From Mycobacterium sp. 852002-51057_SCH5723018 (GTDB lineage: Bacteria; Actinomycetota; Actinomycetes; Mycobacteriales; Mycobacteriaceae), in assembly GCF_001667035.1 (NCBI RefSeq), contig NZ_LZIR01000047.1:1-46840 (forward strand): a DNA stretch of 46,840 bases, in the 5' to 3' direction. Positions within the stretch are counted from its first letter, which is position 1, and each line of letters begins with the position of its first letter. The notes beneath the pieces are model-generated. The model saw only the letters and a list, made by a program, of their open reading frames with translations, was not told the origin of the DNA and did no database searches. This document shows, piece by piece, positions 19,085 through 33,101 of the stretch. The position numbers and the translations under genes were made by a program.

Positions 19085-19136
19085 TTATTGAACCGATCGG
19101 TCCCAAAAATCAATACTGGATCAATCGGTTCAATAA
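19085..19136. promoter_or_regulatory. TetR operator and overlapping divergent promoters
   Basis: A perfect 13-base inverted repeat has arms TTATTGAACCGAT at 19085-19097 and ATCGGTTCAATAA at 19124-19136, separated by 26 bases. The left arm continues into the perfect 10-base palindrome ACCGATCGGT (19092-19101). A plus-strand promoter fits as TTGAAC (19089-19094), 17 bases, AATACT (19112-19117). On the minus strand TTGACT (19141-19136) is followed 17-18 bases later by a weak -10 over the same 19112-19118 stretch. A regulator bound to the arms would block both promoters, the usual layout for TetR autoregulation. Confidence 0.75.
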
Positions 19137-19162
19137 GTCAAGTCGTCGGTAGCATTACCCGG

Positions 19163-19738
19163 GTGGGCCGGCAGAAGCAGTTCGACGACACGACGGTGGT
19201 GCGTGCCGCTCGCGACCTGTTTTGGCAGCGTGGGTATGCCTCGACCTCGTTGGCCGACCTGGAGGCGGTGACCGGACTGAACCGATCCAGCCTGTACTTG
19301 AGCTATGGCAGCAAGAGAGGCCTGTTCGATCGCGCGCTTCGCAACTACCTGGACGAGCTGATCTGGCCGCTCCTTGCGCCTATGGAGGCCACCGGAGCCG
19401 GTCGCGAGGAGATCGTTGGCTACTTTTTGGCACAGGCAGCCAATCTGCAGAGTTCACCGCATTCGCTGCTGGCCCGCGGGTGCCTGATCGCCAACACGTC
19501 GACGGAGCTGAATATCCTCGACGCCGAGGCCGCCCAAGTCGTGCTGGAGTACCGTAATCGCGTGCGGGCCGCCATCTTCCACGCACTCGGCGGGATGTCC
19601 GAAAGCGTCCACGACCGCGAGGCCAAAGCCGATATTCTCGCGGCGACACAAATCGGCGTCATGATCACCGCCCGGGTGGACCCGATCGCCGCAGCGAAGC
19701 TGGCCGAGACGATCGCGACCGACGTCAAAACCTGGTGA
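19163..19738 (+). CDS. TetR/AcrR-family transcriptional regulator
   Basis: A 191-residue regulator with an N-terminal TetR DNA-binding domain: the first helix around RAARDLFWQRGY and the helix-turn-helix at about residues 28-48 (TSLADLEAVTGLNRSSLYLSYG, ending in the typical YLSYGSKRGLF). The rest is a helical ligand-binding and dimer domain with no identifiable ligand. GTG 19163 is the start that leaves the usual short N-terminus. The open frame extends upstream through the operator, which argues against an earlier start. It is divergent from the NmrA-like gene and most likely represses that gene and itself. Confidence 0.87.
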   Translation: MGRQKQFDDTTVVRAARDLFWQRGYASTSLADLEAVTGLNRSSLYLSYGSKRGLFDRALRNYLDELIWPLLAPMEATGAGREEIVGYFLAQAANLQSSPHSLLARGCLIANTSTELNILDAEAAQVVLEYRNRVRAAIFHALGGMSESVHDREAKADILAATQIGVMITARVDPIAAAKLAETIATDVKTW

Positions 19739-19883
19739 GATCCCGCAACCCCTGTGGCCCGGTGGCGCGACGGGACGCGTCAGGCAGCGCTGGCCGGGTG
19801 GCGAAGGCGGTGATGTGCCATGCGCCCACCACGATGTCGGTTTTCCGCCAGTGTTGTCGGTGGGCGGGTGTAACTGTGGAGGC
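19739..19883. other. Intergenic gap before alkA
   Basis: 145 bases between the TetR stop and the alkA start. I see no RNA, repeat or clear promoter. An Ada-regulated promoter would be expected here, but no recognisable Ada box can be assigned by eye. Confidence 0.35.
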
Positions 19884-21371
19884 GTGCACGAAGACTTCGA
19901 ACGCTGTTACCGCGCGGTCCAGTCCAAGGACGCCCGGTTCGACGGCTGGTTCGTCACCGCGGTGCTGACCACCCGGATCTATTGCCGGCCCAGCTGCCCG
20001 GTGCGGCCGCCGTTCGCCCGCAACGTCCGCTTCTATCCGACCGCGGCGGCCGCGCAACGGGCGGGGTTCCGCGCTTGCAAGCGGTGCCGACCCGACGCGT
20101 CTCCGGGGTCTCCGGAATGGAACGTGCGCGGTGACGTCGTCGCGCGCACGATGCGCCTGATCGCCGACGGGACGGTGGACCGCGAGGGCGTCGGCGGCCT
20201 TGCGGCCCACCTTGGTTACACCACCCGTCAGCTGGAGCGGCTGCTGCAGGCTGAGGTCGGTGCCGGCCCCCTCGCGCTCGCCCGCGCGCAACGCGCGCAG
20301 ACCGCCCGGGTGCTCATCGAGACCACGGACCTGCCGTTCGGCGACGTCGCGTTCGCCGCGGGGTTCTCCAGCATCCGCCAGTTCAACGACACCGTGCGCC
20401 TGGTGTTCGAGACCACCCCGACGGCGCTGCGCAAGCGCGCCGCGGCCCGGTCCGCGCCCCACTCGAATTCCCCTGGCGCGCTGAGCCTTCGGCTTCCGGT
20501 GCGCACACCGTTCGCCTACGAGGGCGTCTTCGGGCATCTGGCCGCCGGCACCGTGCCGGGTTGCGAGGAGATCCACAACGGTGCCTACCGACGGAGCCTG
20601 CGGCTGCCCCGCGGGAGCGCGGTGGCCAGCCTGACCCCGGCCGTCGATCACGTCCGCTGCCAATTGATGCTCGACGACTTCCGCGACCTCACCACGGCGA
20701 TCGCGCGCTGCCGGCGCCTGCTGGACCTCGACGCCGATCCAGAGGCGGTCATCGACGCGCTCAGCGGTGACCCGGCCCTTGGCGCGGTAGTCAAAAAGGC
20801 GCCCGGGCAACGGATTCCGCGCACCGTCGACGAAGCCGAGCTCGCCGTGCGGGCGGTGCTGGGCCAGCAGGTCTCGACCAAGGCGGCGAGCACCCACGCC
20901 AGCAGGCTGGTCGCAGCATATGGGCAGCGGGTCGACGATCCCGAGGGCGGATTGACCCACACCTTCCCCGCGGTCGAGCAGCTCGCGGAGATCGATCCGA
21001 TCCATTTGGCGGTGCCCAAGGCGCGGCAGCGGACGCTGAGCGCCCTGGTTGCCGGGCTCGCCGACGGCAGCGTCGTCCTGGACGCCGGTTGTGATTGGGC
21101 AAGCGCCCGCAGCCAATTGCTGGCACTGCCCGGCGTCGGCCCCTGGACCGCCGAGGTCATCGCGATGCGCGGCCTTGGCGACCCGGACGCCTTTCCCGCC
21201 AGCGACCTCGGCCTTCGGCTGGCCGCCGAGCGGCTCGGCTTACCGATGCACCAGCCGACGCTCATCGAGCACAGCGCCCGTTGGCGGCCCTGGCGCTCCT
21301 ACGCCGTCCAACATCTGTGGACCACGCTCGAACATCCCGTAAACCGTTGGCCGCCACAGGAGGTCGCATGA
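19884..21371 (+). CDS. alkA: Ada-AlkA fusion: alkylation sensor and 3-methyladenine glycosylase
   Basis: A 495-residue fusion of a methyl-sensing Ada domain, an AraC-type DNA-binding domain and an AlkA DNA glycosylase, as in M. tuberculosis Rv1317c. Zinc and methyl-acceptor cysteines C34, C38, C65 and C68 are in IYCRPSC and ACKRC. The AraC region (about 85-180) has FGDVAFAAGFSSIRQFND. The C-terminal glycosylase has the helix-hairpin-helix LPGVGPWTAE and the catalytic Asp in FPASDLG. It should excise alkylated bases and activate its own regulon. GTG 19884 is chosen by homology (VHEDFERCYRA), although GGAGG lies too close to it to be an ideal binding site. ogt starts within its stop codon. Confidence 0.92.
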   Translation: MHEDFERCYRAVQSKDARFDGWFVTAVLTTRIYCRPSCPVRPPFARNVRFYPTAAAAQRAGFRACKRCRPDASPGSPEWNVRGDVVARTMRLIADGTVDREGVGGLAAHLGYTTRQLERLLQAEVGAGPLALARAQRAQTARVLIETTDLPFGDVAFAAGFSSIRQFNDTVRLVFETTPTALRKRAAARSAPHSNSPGALSLRLPVRTPFAYEGVFGHLAAGTVPGCEEIHNGAYRRSLRLPRGSAVASLTPAVDHVRCQLMLDDFRDLTTAIARCRRLLDLDADPEAVIDALSGDPALGAVVKKAPGQRIPRTVDEAELAVRAVLGQQVSTKAASTHASRLVAAYGQRVDDPEGGLTHTFPAVEQLAEIDPIHLAVPKARQRTLSALVAGLADGSVVLDAGCDWASARSQLLALPGVGPWTAEVIAMRGLGDPDAFPASDLGLRLAAERLGLPMHQPTLIEHSARWRPWRSYAVQHLWTTLEHPVNRWPPQEVA

Positions 21372-21865
21372 TCCGCTACCGCACCATCGACAGCCCGATC
21401 GGGCCGCTGACGCTGGCCGGGCGCGGCTCTGTTCTGACAAACCTGCGGATGGTCGACCAGACCCATGAGCCGAGCCGAGCGGGCTGGTCACCCGATCCGG
21501 GCGCATTCACTGACGCCGTCGACCAGCTTGGCGCCTATTTCGCCGGCGAGCTCACCGATTTCGACATCGAGCTCGACCTTCGCGGCACCGAATTCCAGCG
21601 CCGGGTGTGGAAGGCGCTGCTGACGATCCCGTACGGCGAAACCAGGTCTTACGGACGGATCGCCGAACAGATCGGCGCCCCCGGTTCGGCCCGAGCGGTG
21701 GGCTGGGCGAACGGTCACAATCCCATCGCGATCGTCGTTCCCTGCCATCGCGTGATTGGCGCCGGCGGAAGCCTGACCGGCTACGGCGGCGGGCTCGACC
21801 GGAAGCGCACCCTGTTGGAATTGGAGAAAAAGCGCGCCGCGGTGAATTTGACTTTATTCGATTAA
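21368..21865 (+). CDS. ogt: Methylated-DNA--protein-cysteine methyltransferase
   Basis: A 165-residue suicide enzyme that removes the methyl group from O6-methylguanine onto its own cysteine, C126 in the IVVPCHRVI motif. The helix-turn-helix region that inserts into DNA reads YGETRSYGRIAEQIG, and the asparagine hinge is in WANGHNP. Length and active-site position equal those of M. tuberculosis Ogt. ATG 21368 overlaps the alkA stop as ATGA, so the two alkylation repair proteins are translationally coupled. A strong hairpin follows 24 bases after the stop. Confidence 0.95.
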   Translation: MIRYRTIDSPIGPLTLAGRGSVLTNLRMVDQTHEPSRAGWSPDPGAFTDAVDQLGAYFAGELTDFDIELDLRGTEFQRRVWKALLTIPYGETRSYGRIAEQIGAPGSARAVGWANGHNPIAIVVPCHRVIGAGGSLTGYGGGLDRKRTLLELEKKRAAVNLTLFD

Positions 21866-21889
21866 ATTCGGCCGGCTCAGCGCAAATGC

Positions 21890-21919
21890 AAAAACACCCC
21901 CGTCGCCGGGGGTGTTTTT
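21890..21919. terminator. Bidirectional terminator between ogt and rrn
   Basis: A 12-bp perfect stem (AAAAACACCCCC paired with GGGGGTGTTTTT, 6-base loop) that reads as a rho-independent terminator on both strands: A-rich on one side, T-rich on the other. On the plus strand it ends the alkA-ogt transcript; on the minus strand it lies 5 bases beyond the 5S 3' end and ends the rRNA operon. Confidence 0.9.
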
Positions 21920-21924
21920 GTATA

Positions 21925-22039
21925 TGTTCGGCGGTGTCCTACTTTTCCACCCGGATGGGCAGTATCATCGGCGCTGACAGGCTTAGCTTCCGGGTTCGGG
22001 ATGGGACCGGGCGTTTCCCTGTCGCTGTGGCCGCCGTAA
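21925..22039 (-). rRNA. rrf: 5S ribosomal RNA
   Basis: The minus strand reads TTACGGCGGCCACAGCG at the 5' end and ends TAGGACACCGCCGAACA, with the internal GGGAAACGCCCGGTCCCAT and GAAGCTAAGCC segments of mycobacterial 5S. Length is 115 bases, and the two ends pair (GGCGG with CCGCC). It is the last gene of the rRNA operon. About 80 bases of spacer separate it from the 23S 3' end. Confidence 0.95.
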
Positions 22040-22117
22040 CTCTATTTAAATGTATTGATGGGGGGTGTGGTGCGCCACGACATTGCTGTTAGGCGCTGGA
22101 TTGTGGTTGCGATTTGT

Positions 22118-27015
<4,898 letters not shown>

Positions 27016-27224
27016 AATCTCCTCGCTAACGAGGTGAATTCACAATCAGAGAAAATCTGACCTAACAAAAAGACACCAAATTTACTGGCATCAAAAAAAC
27101 GACCATACCCACACACGGGGAGTGCAGAGTATGGCCAAAAAAACAACAACAAAATAAAGACCAAACACACTATTGAGTTCTCAAACAACACTCTTACTTG
27201 TTTTTTCGCCCGCTTCCGGGCAAC
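27016..27224 (-). promoter_or_regulatory. rrn leader with boxA-like antitermination element
   Basis: The stretch from the expected start of the downstream promoter to the 16S gene. On the minus strand it carries TGTTGTTTGAGAACTCAATA (about 27191-27172), followed by GTGTGTTTGGTC, the strongly conserved mycobacterial rRNA leader element used for Nus-dependent antitermination. It is matched by the similar element in the 16S-23S spacer. The AT-rich part next to 16S should form an RNase III processing stem with the spacer. Confidence 0.75.
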
Positions 27225-27230
27225 CCTGCC

Positions 27231-27260
27231 AGCTTAATACCATTCCGGCGGAGGCGTCAA
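27231..27260 (-). promoter_or_regulatory. rrn promoter, PCL1-like (proximal)
   Basis: On the minus strand TTGACG (27260-27255) and TAAGCT (27236-27231) are separated by 18 bases. The following GGCAGGGTTGCCCGGAAGCGGGC closely resembles the sequence after the mycobacterial PCL1 promoter, so this is probably that promoter. Confidence 0.75.
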
Positions 27261-27311
27261 GCCCCAGTTTTGGTCATCTTGTGCGGTGACCGCTGCGGGG
27301 GCAGCCGTGCC

Positions 27312-27340
27312 AGGTTAGTACCCTCCAGCGAGGGAGTCAA
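27312..27340 (-). promoter_or_regulatory. rrn promoter, P1-like (distal)
   Basis: On the minus strand TTGACT (27340-27335) and TAACCT (27317-27312) with a 17-base spacer, followed by GGCACGGCTGCC. It lies 80 bases upstream of the second promoter and is clearly similar to it across the core and the first transcribed bases, suggesting the pair arose by duplication. It begins about 58 bases after the murA stop. Confidence 0.72.
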
Positions 27341-27397
27341 GGCCCCGGGATGGGCCACCTTTGAGTGGTGACCGCCCTTGTGGGGCACTGACTTTGA

Positions 27398-28651
27398 CTA
27401 CTCTACCCGCTCGATCTCGGCTCCCAAAATCGCCAGGTTTTCCACGAACAACGGGTAGCCCCGATCGATGTGAAAGACGTCGTGGACCTCGGTGTCGCCG
27501 TCGGCGACCAGCCCGGCGAGCACCAGGCCGGCGCCGGCCCGGATGTCCGAACACCACACCGGAGCGCTCGAAAGTTGCGGGAGACCACGGACGACGGCGT
27601 GGTGCCCGTCGGTGCGGGCATCGGCGCCGAGCCGGATCATCTCCTCGACGAACCGGAACCGCGCCTCGAACACGTTCTCCGTGATCATCGACGTGCCGTC
27701 GGCGATCGAGGCCAGCGCGATGGCCATCGGCTGCAGATCGGTCGGAAAACCGGGGAACGGCAAGGTCGCGACGTTGACGGCCTTCGGGCGCTCATACTGG
27801 GCCACCCGGAAGCTGTCGTCCGTTTGGGTGACCGTGGCGCCCGCGTCGTGCAGTTTGTGCAGCACCACCTGGAGGTGCGCGGGGTCGGCGCCGGTCACCT
27901 TTATGTCTCCGCGGGTCATCGCCGCGGCGATGCCCCAGGTGGCGGCGACGATGCGGTCTCCGATCACCCGGTGCTCAGTCGGGTGCAGCCGCGGTACGCC
28001 GGTGATGGTCATGGTCGGGGAACCCGCTCCCTCGATCTGGGCGCCCATCTGGTTGAGCATCGTGCACAGGTCGACGACGTCGGGTTCGCGCGCCGCGTTG
28101 TGAATCGTGGTGACCCCCTCGGCCACCACGGCCGCCATCAGGATGTTCTCGGTGGCTCCCACGGATGGGAACTCCAGCTGAATCTCCGCCCCGCGCAAGG
28201 CGTCTGCCTGAGCGACCACACATCCATGCTCAATGTTGCACTGCGCACCCAGCTGCCGCAGGCCCGCCTGATGCATGTCCAGGGGACGCGACCCGATCGC
28301 GTCACCGCCAGGCAGCGCTACGCGGGCCCGCTTGCACCGGCCGACCAGCGGCCCCAGCACACACACCGAGGCCCGGAACTGCCGCACCGCCGCGAAGTCG
28401 GCGTCGTACTTCGGCTCGTCGGGCGAGGTGATCCGGGCGACGTCGCCGTCGAGTTCGACGGTGGCGCCCAAACCGCGCAGTACCTCCGCCATCAGGGGCA
28501 CATCGAGGATGTCGGGACAGTTGGTGATGGTGCTGGTGCCCTCGGCCAGCAGCGTCGCGGCCATCAGCTTGAGCACGCTGTTCTTGGCTCCCCCGACAGC
28601 GACTTCGCCTGACAACCGGTTGCCTCCGGTCACCACGAATCGCTCAGCCAC
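27398..28651 (-). CDS. murA: UDP-N-acetylglucosamine 1-carboxyvinyltransferase
   Basis: A 417-residue enzyme that transfers enolpyruvate from PEP to UDP-GlcNAc, the first committed step of peptidoglycan synthesis. The two-domain inside-out barrel is complete. The catalytic position that is cysteine in most bacteria is Asp117 here ([15 protein letters not shown]), as in M. tuberculosis, which is known to make MurA insensitive to fosfomycin. Other family signatures are [10 protein letters not shown] at the N-terminus and GFPTDLQPM. The start is GTG at 28649-28651, divergent from the cobalamin adenosyltransferase gene over 70 bases. The rRNA operon follows in the same direction, the standard mycobacterial arrangement. 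Confidence 0.95.
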   Translation of the reverse strand: MAERFVVTGGNRLSGEVAVGGAKNSVLKLMAATLLAEGTSTITNCPDILDVPLMAEVLRGLGATVELDGDVARITSPDEPKYDADFAAVRQFRASVCVLGPLVGRCKRARVALPGGDAIGSRPLDMHQAGLRQLGAQCNIEHGCVVAQADALRGAEIQLEFPSVGATENILMAAVVAEGVTTIHNAAREPDVVDLCTMLNQMGAQIEGAGSPTMTITGVPRLHPTEHRVIGDRIVAATWGIAAAMTRGDIKVTGADPAHLQVVLHKLHDAGATVTQTDDSFRVAQYERPKAVNVATLPFPGFPTDLQPMAIALASIADGTSMITENVFEARFRFVEEMIRLGADARTDGHHAVVRGLPQLSSAPVWCSDIRAGAGLVLAGLVADGDTEVHDVFHIDRGYPLFVENLAILGAEIERVE

Positions 28652-28721
28652 CCGCGTCAGTCTAGTGAAGCGCTTTCGGCTTGTCAGTCAGCCGAGTCGG
28701 CCAGCCGGGTACCGTTTTCTC

Positions 28722-29318
28722 ATGGCGATACACCTGACCCGCATATATACGCGAACCGGCGACGACGGGACGACGGGATTGAGCGATTTCTCACGGGTCT
28801 CGAAGAACGACCCCCGGTTGGTGGCGTACGCGGATTGCGACGAGGCCAACTCGGCGATCGGCGTCGCGGTCGCCCTGGGTCAGCCTGACGAGGAAATCGG
28901 CGCTGTGCTGCGGCAGATCCAGAACGACCTGTTCGACGCAGGCGCCGACCTGTCCACGCCGGTAGTGGAAAGCCCTGAATATCCGCCACTGCGGGTTACG
29001 CAGGCCTACGTCGACCGGCTGGAAGGGTGGTGCGACAAGTACAACGAACCCTTGCCGGCGCTGAGTTCCTTTGTGCTGCCGGGTGGTTCGCCGCTATCTG
29101 CGCTGTTACACGTGGCGCGCACCGTGGTGCGCCGCGCCGAGCGGTCGGCGTGGGCCGCGGTCGAGTCCCAGCCGGACGGGGTGAACGTGCTACCCGCGAA
29201 ATATCTGAACCGGCTGTCGGATCTGCTGTTCATCCTCGCGCGGGCGGCCAACCCCGGCGGGGACGTACTTTGGAAACCCGGGGGGCGGCAGGGCGGCGGC
29301 GCGCCGAGCGCCGGCTAG
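28722..29318 (+). CDS. Cob(I)alamin adenosyltransferase, PduO type
   Basis: A 198-residue ATP:cob(I)alamin adenosyltransferase that makes adenosylcobalamin, the cofactor of methylmalonyl-CoA mutase. The N-terminal TRTGDDGTTGLSDF loop binds ATP. Family motifs YADCDEANSAIG, NDLFDAGADLSTP, FVLPGGS and RRAER are all present, the last two framing the conserved Arg/Glu active-site residues. ATG 28722 starts at MAIHLTRIYTRTG, equivalent to M. tuberculosis Rv1314c. Functionally it belongs with the methylmalonyl-CoA epimerase at 12552. It is divergent from murA and is followed after 19 bases by a VOC protein. Confidence 0.92.
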   Translation: MAIHLTRIYTRTGDDGTTGLSDFSRVSKNDPRLVAYADCDEANSAIGVAVALGQPDEEIGAVLRQIQNDLFDAGADLSTPVVESPEYPPLRVTQAYVDRLEGWCDKYNEPLPALSSFVLPGGSPLSALLHVARTVVRRAERSAWAAVESQPDGVNVLPAKYLNRLSDLLFILARAANPGGDVLWKPGGRQGGGAPSAG

Positions 29319-29337
29319 GGAAAGCGCAAGCGCCGCA

Positions 29338-29790
29338 ATGAAACACAATCGGTCCATCCCCCCGGCAACGGTAATCCCGGTGCTTGTCTATCCCGACGTG
29401 CGAGCGGCGGTGGACTGGCTTACGGCGGCATTCGGCTTCGTCGAGCGAACCCGGATTGGGGAAAGTCATCGAGCGCAAATGAGCATCGGCGCCGACGGCG
29501 CAATGATCGTCGCGGATGTGGCGAGTGAGCGGCAACCCCCGCAGACCAACGTCGTCACGCACGAGATCAAGGTGCGGGTGGACGACGTAGACGCCCAGTT
29601 CGAACGCGCCCGGGCGGCCGGGGCGAAGGTGCTGGAGCCGCCCGTCGACCGCGAGTACGGCGAACGCGAGTGCACCGTCGAGGATTTGGCCGGCCACCGC
29701 TGGCAATTCAGCGAGACGCTGCGCGACGTCGCCCCCGAAGAATACGGCTGCCAGACCGTCGCCCCCTGGCAGAGCCCTTCTGCCACCTGA
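29338..29790 (+). CDS. VOC (glyoxalase/bleomycin resistance-like) protein
   Basis: A 150-residue single-chain VOC-fold protein of the PhnB/COG2764 kind: IPVLVYPDVRAAVDWLTAAFGF at the start and EIKVRVDDVDAQFERARAAGAK plus ECTVEDLAGHRWQFSE in the second half. These proteins include metal-dependent lyases, dioxygenases and drug-binding proteins, and the substrate here is unknown. It begins 19 bases after the adenosyltransferase gene on the same strand and is probably co-transcribed. From memory, M. tuberculosis has an insertion-sequence transposase at this point instead, so this is a variable site. It ends 9 bases before the convergent DUF2550 gene. Confidence 0.82.
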   Translation: MKHNRSIPPATVIPVLVYPDVRAAVDWLTAAFGFVERTRIGESHRAQMSIGADGAMIVADVASERQPPQTNVVTHEIKVRVDDVDAQFERARAAGAKVLEPPVDREYGERECTVEDLAGHRWQFSETLRDVAPEEYGCQTVAPWQSPSAT

Positions 29791-29799
29791 CGTTTGCGT

Positions 29800-30243
29800 T
29801 CACACGCTGCGCCGGCGCGCCCTCGGTGAAGGACGCGACTCCAGCCAGGACAGGAACGCGGTCAATGCGCCCTTGTCGAGCGCGATCTCGTAACCGGACC
29901 TGCGATCCTGCGTCGTGTCGCGCAGCTCCAACACGACGATCTCGTCGGTCATGATGTCGAATTCGTCCCCGCGCGGCGCGCGTCGCGCCACGATCTCCAC
30001 GCCACGGCGGCTGAGCCGGCGATCGGGCCACAAGCGCAGGCTGGACAGCCGGTAGAAGGCGGCCTCGCCGCCGCGGTAGCGGATCACGCCGTGCCTCCAG
30101 CCGTGGCCCCCCACCGCCGGAATGTCTCGCATGATCCCCGCCGTTCCGCCCTGGCGCAGCTTCAACAACCGATAACTCAGGGCCACCACTGCCGCCGCTA
30201 GCAGGACGACGAGCACGACCATGCCAACCATGGGCGCGCTCAT
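29800..30243 (-). CDS. DUF2550 membrane-anchored protein
   Basis: A 147-residue protein matching M. tuberculosis Rv1312 in length and sequence. One N-terminal membrane helix (about residues 5-25, VGMVVLVVLLAAAVVALSYRL) is followed by a basic soluble domain with RLSSLRLWPDRRLSRRG and a short Arg-rich tail. Function unknown. Its start lies 6 bases after the atpC stop, so it is probably the last gene of the ATP synthase transcript. That constant position in actinobacteria suggests, but does not show, a link to the synthase or the membrane. Confidence 0.85.
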   Translation of the reverse strand: MSAPMVGMVVLVVLLAAAVVALSYRLLKLRQGGTAGIMRDIPAVGGHGWRHGVIRYRGGEAAFYRLSSLRLWPDRRLSRRGVEIVARRAPRGDEFDIMTDEIVVLELRDTTQDRRSGYEIALDKGALTAFLSWLESRPSPRARRRSV

Positions 30244-30249
30244 CAGCGG

Positions 30250-30615
30250 TTAGTCGATCGCGCCGACGGCGCGCAGTCTGGCGCGTCCCCTAGCGGCGAT
30301 GCGGGGATCGTCGGACTCCGAATCTTCCTTGGCGGAGGCCTCATCGATCTCCGAGTCGAACTCGGCCGATTCGGCGAGAACGGTGACGGTCTCCTCGGTT
30401 ACCGACAGGAACCCGCCGTCAACGGCGATCCGCAGATCGTCCTCACCGTCCCGCTCGAGGCGGACCATGGCGTCGTCCACCAGCTGGGCCACCAGCGGGA
30501 TGTGGCGGGGCAGGATGCCGATCTCACCGACGGTGGTGCGGGTGAATAGGAACGTTGCCTCGCCCGACCAGATCTCACGGTCGACCGCGACTATCTCAAC
30601 ATTCAATTCCGCCAT
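30250..30615 (-). CDS. atpC: ATP synthase F1 epsilon subunit
   Basis: A 121-residue epsilon subunit of the central stalk, with the N-terminal beta-sandwich ([34 protein letters not shown]) and a short C-terminal helical part. Mycobacterial epsilon has a reduced C-terminal domain compared with E. coli, and this protein has the mycobacterial length. It couples gamma to the c-ring and contributes to control of ATP hydrolysis. It lies 46 bases after atpD in the atp operon. Confidence 0.94.
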   Translation of the reverse strand: MAELNVEIVAVDREIWSGEATFLFTRTTVGEIGILPRHIPLVAQLVDDAMVRLERDGEDDLRIAVDGGFLSVTEETVTVLAESAEFDSEIDEASAKEDSESDDPRIAARGRARLRAVGAID

Positions 30616-30661
30616 GCCACAGTACCTTTCAGCCCCTCTTCACAGCCTTCTAACTGCGTCG

Positions 30662-33095
<2,434 letters not shown>

Positions 33096-33101
33096 TGTGT
33101 G

